NCBI GenBank assembly: GCA_028699365.1
Contig: JAQVUQ010000073.1
Coordinates: 1 to 9,785, forward strand
DNA length: 9,785 nucleotides
Source of the DNA: a bacterium
GTDB taxonomy: Bacteria; UBP13; UBA5359
Reading direction: 5' to 3'
Shown: in pieces, positions 7,096 to 9,785 of the stretch
How the letters are laid out: the number at the start of each line of letters is the position of its first letter
Numbering within the stretch: position 1 is the first letter of the stretch
Notes under the pieces: model-generated
The model's database searches: none
Told to the model about the DNA's origin: nothing
Seen by the model: the letters and a program-made list of their open reading frames with translations, nothing else
Program-made: the position numbers and the translations under genes

Positions 7096-7645
7096 CGATG
7101 AAGCAATAAGATTGATGACGCTTAAAGCTCAATTGATCAATCTGGGGCACCAGGTTGTCGGTGATGCTTGTACCGGCGAGGAAGCTGTAGATCTGATAGT
7201 CGAGACATCACCCGATCTGGCCATCATGGATATCAGGATGCCCGGTATGGATGGTATCTCGGCTGCCCGCAAAATTATGGAGATCCATCCGGTCCCCATA
7301 ATCATGCTCACAGCCTACAGCGAACGCGAACTGGTCAAGGCTGCTACTGATGCAGGAGCATTCGCCTATCTGATAAAGCCCGTATCGGAGCAGGATCTGA
7401 TGCCGGCCATCGATATGGCCATTTCCCGCTTCAGGGAACTGGATGTCCTCAGGCGTGAAGTCGGCAATCTTAACAAGGCTCTCGATGTGAGGTCCGATGT
7501 CGAAAAAGCCAAAGGCATCCTCATGGAGCGGTGCCGCGTGGGTGAAGAGGAAGCCTTCGACATGCTTCGTAAGCGGAGCAGCCAGGAAGGCATGAAAGTA
7601 GTCGATATCGCCCGCGCCATAATTACGGCGCACAAGCTGTTCTAG
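7070..7645 (+). CDS. REC-ANTAR response regulator (PdtaR/EutV type, RNA antiterminator)
   Basis: This 191-residue protein has a receiver domain at about 3-118: acidic pocket Asp9 and Asp10 (VVIADDE), phosphoacceptor Asp54 in AIMDIRMPGMDG, Thr81 (IIMLTAYS) and Lys103 (YLIKPVS). A coiled linker (about 120-137) leads to a C-terminal ANTAR domain (about 138-190) with the diagnostic VEKAKGILMER (144-154), AFDMLRKRS (162-170) and VVDIARAII (177-185). Characterised ANTAR regulators, once phosphorylated, dimerise and bind paired RNA hairpins, preventing formation of an overlapping terminator. The overlap with the kinase gene makes that kinase the obvious partner. GGAGGAG (7049-7055) lies 14 bases before the ATG, rather far; the overlap may allow coupled re-initiation, or translation may begin at CTG 7064. 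Its RNA targets are not established; candidate leaders exist within this window. Confidence 0.93.
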   Translation: MGLKVVIADDEAIRLMTLKAQLINLGHQVVGDACTGEEAVDLIVETSPDLAIMDIRMPGMDGISAARKIMEIHPVPIIMLTAYSERELVKAATDAGAFAYLIKPVSEQDLMPAIDMAISRFRELDVLRREVGNLNKALDVRSDVEKAKGILMERCRVGEEEAFDMLRKRSSQEGMKVVDIARAIITAHKLF

Positions 7646-7672
7646 TTTTCATTCTGGAAACTAGAACAGCTT
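7634..7672 (+). terminator. Stem-loop over the response regulator stop codon
   Basis: AAGCTGTTCTAGTTTTC (7634-7650) pairs with GGAAACTAGAACAGCTT (7656-7672) in a 17-bp stem with one G-U pair and the loop ATTCT. The TAG stop (7643-7645) is inside the left arm. There is no following T-run, so this may be a processing or mRNA-stabilising hairpin, or a factor-dependent terminator, rather than a classical intrinsic one. Confidence 0.55.
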
Positions 7673-7821
7673 AGGCTGAAGGTAAATAGGCTGAAGGCTG
7701 AAGAAGAACGCTCAAGCATAAACTGATAGCTTTTAGACAGAGAAGCAATCCTGAAAAAAGACTAAAGGAGTATGCCCGAGCGTAAACTACTTCAGCCTTC
7801 AGTCTTCAGCCCTCAGCCTAA
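7671..7821. repeat. 151-bp imperfect palindromic repeat element
   Basis: The left end (7671-7703) and the reverse complement of the right end (7790-7821) both begin TTAGGCTGA and end CTGAAGGCTGAAG, agreeing at about 26 of 33 aligned positions with one gap. Inside, CGCTC (7709-7713) and GAGCG (7778-7782) extend the symmetry. AGCATAAACT (7715-7724) recurs as AGCGTAAACT (7780-7789). The arms are built from degenerate GGCTGAA units. No protein frame is visible inside. It resembles a REP-type palindromic unit or a small non-autonomous (MITE-like) element. The ends TTA...TAA could hide a TA duplication, but this cannot be told from one copy. Confidence 0.55.
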
Positions 7822-7830
7822 TATATGCTA

Positions 7831-7871
7831 CAACAAGAGGCTGCCAAGGCACTGGCAGCCTCTTGTTGTTT
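7831..7871. terminator. Strong intrinsic terminator hairpin
   Basis: CAACAAGAGGCTGCCA (7831-7846) and TGGCAGCCTCTTGTTG (7853-7868) form a perfect 16-bp stem with a six-base loop, followed by TTT. It separates the kinase/regulator unit from the rad52-like gene. Its right arm also supplies the -35 of the next promoter. Confidence 0.7.
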
Positions 7872-7891
7872 CGGCGCTTGAAATGTATAAT
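7863..7891 (+). promoter_or_regulatory. Promoter of the rad52-like gene
   Basis: A perfect TATAAT (7886-7891) lies 17 bases after TTGTTG (7863-7868), so the -35 sits in the right arm of the preceding terminator. A start near 7898 would give a leader of about 68 bases. Confidence 0.55.
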
Positions 7892-7918
7892 TATAAACGT
7901 AAAACATATACATTTTCG

Positions 7919-7947
7919 GCAGAGGACGGCTTGAAACCGTTCCCTGC
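7919..7947 (+). other. Hairpin in the rad52-like gene leader
   Basis: GCAGAGGACGG (7919-7929) and CCGTTCCCTGC (7937-7947) pair over 11 positions with one A-C mismatch and one G-U pair around the loop CTTGAAA. The hairpin ends five bases before the GGGGG ribosome binding sequence (7953-7957). A role in translation control is possible; no known riboswitch class is recognised. Confidence 0.4.
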
Positions 7948-7965
7948 ATAACGGGGGACAAGCAA

Positions 7966-8640
7966 GTGGACGACGTTGTAAAAATCATGGATATGGAGAG
8001 AGCTTTTAAAGAAGAGGAACTGACCAGACCTTTCGATCGCAGGGATATCAAATCCCGCGACGGCGCTTACGGGAAAAAGCTGGATTATGTGGAAGGCCAT
8101 AAGGTTATCGAGCGATTGAACCGAGCCACAGGAAACCGGTGGAGCTCCGAAGTTATATCCGTGCAGAAGCATCAGGCGGAAAAACATACCGACAAACGTA
8201 CCGGAGAGAGTGTTGCTTACCCGTCTTACTGGTCGGCCCTGGTACGTCTGACCATACTGTCGATGGGCAGTCGTATGCAGGTCGGCACTAAAGCCATAAC
8301 CGGCAACGAGGAGAACGATATCAAAGGTGCCATAACGGACGGCCTGAAAAAGGCGGCTACACTCTTCGGCGTCGGTCTGGAGCTGTATGAATCCGATGAT
8401 GAAGAAACCGACGTGCGTCCGGCAGCGGAGCCCGGGCGTCAGGTGGAACAGGACAGGATGACCGAAGGACAGCGCAAGCTTCTCTTCACTATCTGTGAGG
8501 AGATGGGTATTCCCGAAGAGAGCCGGCATGAACATGTGGAGGCCAAGCTGGGGGTAGACCTGGAGCATGCTACACGAGGCATGGCTACTATAGCTATCCA
8601 GGAACTCAAGGCTGAGAAACGCCTTTTGCGTGTTAGTTGA
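7966..8640 (+). CDS. Rad52/Rad22-family single-strand annealing protein
   Basis: This 224-residue protein belongs to the Rad52/Rad22 group, which binds single-stranded DNA as rings and anneals complementary strands in repair and phage-type recombination. The N-terminal annealing domain (about 15-140) shows LTRPFDRRDIKSRDG (19-33), YVEGHKVIERLNRATGNRWS (41-60), then the YWSALVRLTI strand and GTKAITGNEENDIKGAITD (107-125). It closes with the conserved GLKKAATLFGVGLELY (126-141). An acidic, Pro-containing linker (143-163) leads to a small C-terminal domain beginning MTEGQRKLLFTICEEMGI (165-182), a pattern also found at the ends of phage ssDNA-annealing proteins. The GTG start has GGGGG (7953-7957) eight bases upstream; the in-frame ATG at 7987 lacks a ribosome site. 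It has its own promoter and no phage neighbours in view, so it appears to be a chromosomal, perhaps once phage-derived, repair gene. Confidence 0.85.
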   Translation: MDDVVKIMDMERAFKEEELTRPFDRRDIKSRDGAYGKKLDYVEGHKVIERLNRATGNRWSSEVISVQKHQAEKHTDKRTGESVAYPSYWSALVRLTILSMGSRMQVGTKAITGNEENDIKGAITDGLKKAATLFGVGLELYESDDEETDVRPAAEPGRQVEQDRMTEGQRKLLFTICEEMGIPEESRHEHVEAKLGVDLEHATRGMATIAIQELKAEKRLLRVS

Positions 8641-8661
8641 TTGAAGTCTTTTTGGCTTCAA
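8641..8661 (+). terminator. Small hairpin after the rad52-like gene
   Basis: TTGAAGTC (8641-8648) and GGCTTCAA (8654-8661) pair over eight positions with one G-U and a TTTTT loop, starting directly after the TGA stop. No T-run follows, so termination would be weak; it may only protect the 3' end. Confidence 0.3.
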
Positions 8662-8733
8662 AATTGCAGGTAGTTGCGGTAGTTGAGCTCTCTGCCGCTT
8701 TCTCAGTCTGCATGTTTGCAATCCGGACTGCGG

Positions 8734-8789
8734 CCTCAGGCTCGGCATGCGGCGTAATCCCTGAGAGGGATAGCCGTCAGGAGGTGCCG
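8734..8789 (+). promoter_or_regulatory. Structured leader covering the STAS-1 ribosome binding site
   Basis: CGGC (8750-8753) pairs with GCCG (8773-8776) and ATCCC (8757-8761) with GGGAT (8767-8771), a hairpin just before AGGAGG (8779-8784). CGGCA (8743-8747) can pair with TGCCG (8785-8789), trapping the ribosome site in an internal loop, while CCTC (8734-8737) can pair with GAGG (8781-8784) directly. These last two pairings cross, so they are exclusive or a pseudoknot. No known riboswitch class is recognised. Confidence 0.4.
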
Positions 8790-8790
8790 G

Positions 8791-9111
8791 ATGGACAAAC
8801 AGATGGATCTTAAAGTCGAGGTTGCCTATGAAGAAGGCAATCCCTATGTCAGCCTGTCGGGTGAAATGGACGTCTACACTTCACCCAAGGTCAAGCAGAC
8901 TGCCCTGAATCTGATTGCAGAGGGTAAGCATCATTTGATCTTTGATCTTACCCGGGTCGATTACATAGATACCGCCGGCCTGGGTGTGCTGGTGGGTATT
9001 CTGAAAAGAGCCAGAGAGGTTGGCGGCAGTGTCGAGCTCTGTTACTCGGATCAGGTAAAGAAGGTCTTTGAAATAACCGGGCTTAATAAGATATTCAGTA
9101 TTCGCGAATAA
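8791..9111 (+). CDS. STAS-domain anti-sigma factor antagonist (RsbV/SpoIIAA type), copy 1
   Basis: This 106-residue protein is a single STAS domain. In the family, the unphosphorylated form binds an RsbW/SpoIIAB-type kinase and frees its sigma factor; phosphorylation switches it off. The family landmarks are visible: LSGEMDVYTSPKVKQ (22-36) and HLIFDLTRVDYIDTAGLGVL (48-67). The residue after the conserved Asp60, where RsbV and SpoIIAA carry the phosphorylated Ser, is Thr61 here, still able to be phosphorylated. The C-terminus KKVFEITGLNKIFSI (90-104) matches the usual last helix. The ATG has AGGAGG (8779-8784) six bases upstream, in a structured leader. A second STAS gene follows 184 bases downstream of its stop. 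No anti-sigma kinase, phosphatase or sigma factor is in the window, so partners must be elsewhere. Confidence 0.9.
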   Translation: MDKQMDLKVEVAYEEGNPYVSLSGEMDVYTSPKVKQTALNLIAEGKHHLIFDLTRVDYIDTAGLGVLVGILKRAREVGGSVELCYSDQVKKVFEITGLNKIFSIRE

Positions 9112-9154
9112 ATCTCTTTTCTTTTGCAGGAAATTCAGATTTTACGTCGAATAG

Positions 9155-9160
9155 TATAAA
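9155..9160 (+). promoter_or_regulatory. Possible -10 element upstream of STAS copy 2
   Basis: TATAAA (9155-9160) lies 44 bases after the STAS-1 stop, with no good -35 at the right distance. If used, transcription would start near 9167 and the leader would contain the hairpins and terminator at 9184-9264. Confidence 0.25.
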
Positions 9161-9183
9161 TTGTTAGTCTGGAATCGAATATG

Positions 9184-9264
9184 GGCACTCATGACGCGGG
9201 TGCCGGCTTGTGAAGGCCTTGATGATCGCCTTCTCCATTTATTTTGGGGGCGGTCTTTTTTTTT
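9184..9264 (+). terminator. Candidate attenuator: competing hairpins and a T9 terminator before STAS copy 2
   Basis: GATCGCC (9224-9230) and GGCGGTC (9249-9255) form a seven-bp stem with one G-U, followed at once by nine T's (9256-9264), an intrinsic terminator. GAAGGC (9212-9217) and GCCTTC (9228-9233) form a competing hairpin that uses the same left arm, so both cannot exist together. A further hairpin, GGCACTC (9184-9190) with GGGTGCC (9198-9204), stands upstream. GGGGCGG (9247-9253) and CCGCTCC (9267-9273) are another alternative. The terminator ends 31 bases before the STAS-2 ATG, leaving no room for a promoter after it. Confidence 0.55.
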
Positions 9265-9295
9265 GCCCGCTCCAGTAAAAAACGGAGGTAATATC

Positions 9296-9670
9296 ATGAC
9301 CCTTTCCTTTCCCTTGAGCATATCTGTTTCCGGAGAATCCGTATCGCGAGTCGAATTGAAAGGCGAGTTGGACGTCTATACCGCTCCCAAGCTCATTGCG
9401 GTCCTGAGCGATCTTCTGGAGCAGGGATGCGGCCGTATCGTCATAGACCTGAGCCGGCTGCAGTTTATCGATAGTGTCGGTCTCGGCACTCTCATAAAGT
9501 ATGACAGGGAAGCTGCCGGGACAGGCGGCGGTCTGGTGCTGATGGATCCCAGTGCCCAAGTACGAAAGGTGCTGAGAATAACGGCCCTGGATCAGCACTT
9601 ACGGATAGAATTTACCGGCAGTGTGAACAGGGACAGGGTTTGCTTGATGAGGGAGGCAGGATATGCCTGA
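9296..9670 (+). CDS. STAS-domain anti-sigma factor antagonist (RsbV/SpoIIAA type), copy 2
   Basis: This 124-residue single STAS domain is a diverged relative of the preceding STAS protein. LKGELDVYTAPKL (21-33) and IVIDLSRLQFIDSVGLGTLI (48-67) correspond to the same segments in copy 1. Ser60, after Asp59, is the expected phosphorylation site. The C-terminus VRKVLRITALDQHLRI (89-104) fits the family, but a tail of about 20 residues (FTGSVNRDRVCLMREAGYA) goes beyond the usual end. I start the protein at ATG 9296 because CGGAGG (9283-9288) is seven bases upstream. An in-frame TTG at 9161 would add 45 residues translated across the terminator T-run and gives no STAS-like sequence. A coupled downstream gene overlaps its last eight bases. 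Confidence 0.88.
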   Translation: MTLSFPLSISVSGESVSRVELKGELDVYTAPKLIAVLSDLLEQGCGRIVIDLSRLQFIDSVGLGTLIKYDREAAGTGGGLVLMDPSAQVRKVLRITALDQHLRIEFTGSVNRDRVCLMREAGYA

Positions 9671-9785
9671 GACAGCAATATCCCTGCGCGGAGTAGACAG
9701 CGAGGCTATGGTACTCTGTGACAGTGGAATGAACTCATTCCTGAAGCTCGATATAATACTCTTTTACCATAACAAGCAATTGACC
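9663..9785 (+). CDS. Unrecognised protein, N-terminal part (runs off the window)
   Basis: An ATG at 9663 opens a frame that stays open to the end of the window (41 codons). It is preceded by GGGAGG (9651-9656) at six bases, an excellent ribosome site, and overlaps the end of the second STAS gene by eight bases, so it is very likely real and translationally coupled. The visible N-terminus begins MPETAISLRGVDSEAMVLCD and continues with FLKLDIILFYHNKQLT. The segment LKLDIILFYHNKQ resembles the first helix of some winged-helix proteins, but too little is present to assign a family. Its position after a STAS gene would also suit an anti-sigma or partner-switch component; this is inference only. 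Confidence 0.6.
   Translation, partial: MPETAISLRGVDSEAMVLCDSGMNSFLKLDIILFYHNKQLT

Noticed and set aside
7891-8748. Minus-strand 285-codon frame opposite the rad52-like gene
   Set aside because: It is antisense to a clear Rad52-family protein and has no domain of its own; it also crosses the hairpin leader.
8662-8790. Match to a known riboswitch (TPP-like CTGAGA, cyclic di-GMP type) in the STAS-1 leader
   Set aside because: Only the short CTGAGA string coincides; the rest of the TPP or GEMM consensus is missing.
9100-9111. TATTCGCGAATA-type palindrome at the end of the first STAS gene as a terminator
   Set aside because: The stem would be about four bp with a tiny loop, and the T-rich sequence after it is interrupted; not convincing as a terminator.
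9161-9295. Upstream extension of the second STAS protein from a TTG at 9161
   Set aside because: It would translate the terminator T-run, adds 45 residues with no STAS character, and lacks a ribosome site, whereas ATG 9296 has CGGAGG at ideal spacing.

Overview
The window looks like a chromosomal segment of an anaerobic, mid-GC bacterium, most plausibly Chloroflexota of the Dehalococcoidia type. This is inference, from the combination of a three-GAF HisKA_2 kinase paired with an ANTAR regulator, an LCP protein with a LytR_C tail, a stand-alone bacterial Rad52 and RsbV-like STAS proteins. No rRNA, tRNA, CRISPR array, transposase or phage structural gene is visible.

Left third (1-2533), accessory in character: the C-terminal end of a class I SAM-dependent methyltransferase; a convergent vapBC toxin-antitoxin pair with a clear promoter; a possible 55-residue membrane microprotein; and a minus-strand AAA_14/DUF4143 ATPase. 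The ATPase promoter is built from two abutting dyads, one an exact 32-bp palindrome.

2534-2841 is a 308-base stretch with no convincing gene. It holds that promoter, a hairpin with a six-base loop, and the leader of the next operon.

Middle (2842-7645), probably one co-directional unit: yqeK (Ap4A hydrolase), an LCP cell-envelope enzyme, a 789-residue membrane-anchored GAF-GAF-GAF-HisKA_2-HATPase kinase, and a REC-ANTAR response regulator whose start overlaps the kinase end by 26 nt. The last two form a PdtaS/PdtaR-type two-component pair whose expected output is RNA binding and antitermination rather than DNA binding.

7646-7965 is a second gene-free stretch (320 bases). It contains a stem-loop over the regulator's stop codon, a 151-bp imperfect palindrome made of degenerate GGCTGAA repeats, a strong terminator, and the promoter and hairpin leader of a Rad52-family annealing protein.

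Right end (8641-9785): two successive STAS anti-sigma-factor antagonists, each behind a structured leader. The second has a terminator with nine T's only 31 nt before its ATG, overlapped by an alternative hairpin, so its expression appears to depend on read-through. A coupled gene of unknown function starts inside the end of the second STAS gene and runs off the window. As a whole, the right two thirds reads as a signalling neighbourhood (sensor kinase, RNA-binding regulator, partner-switch proteins) interrupted by a repair gene and a repeat element.
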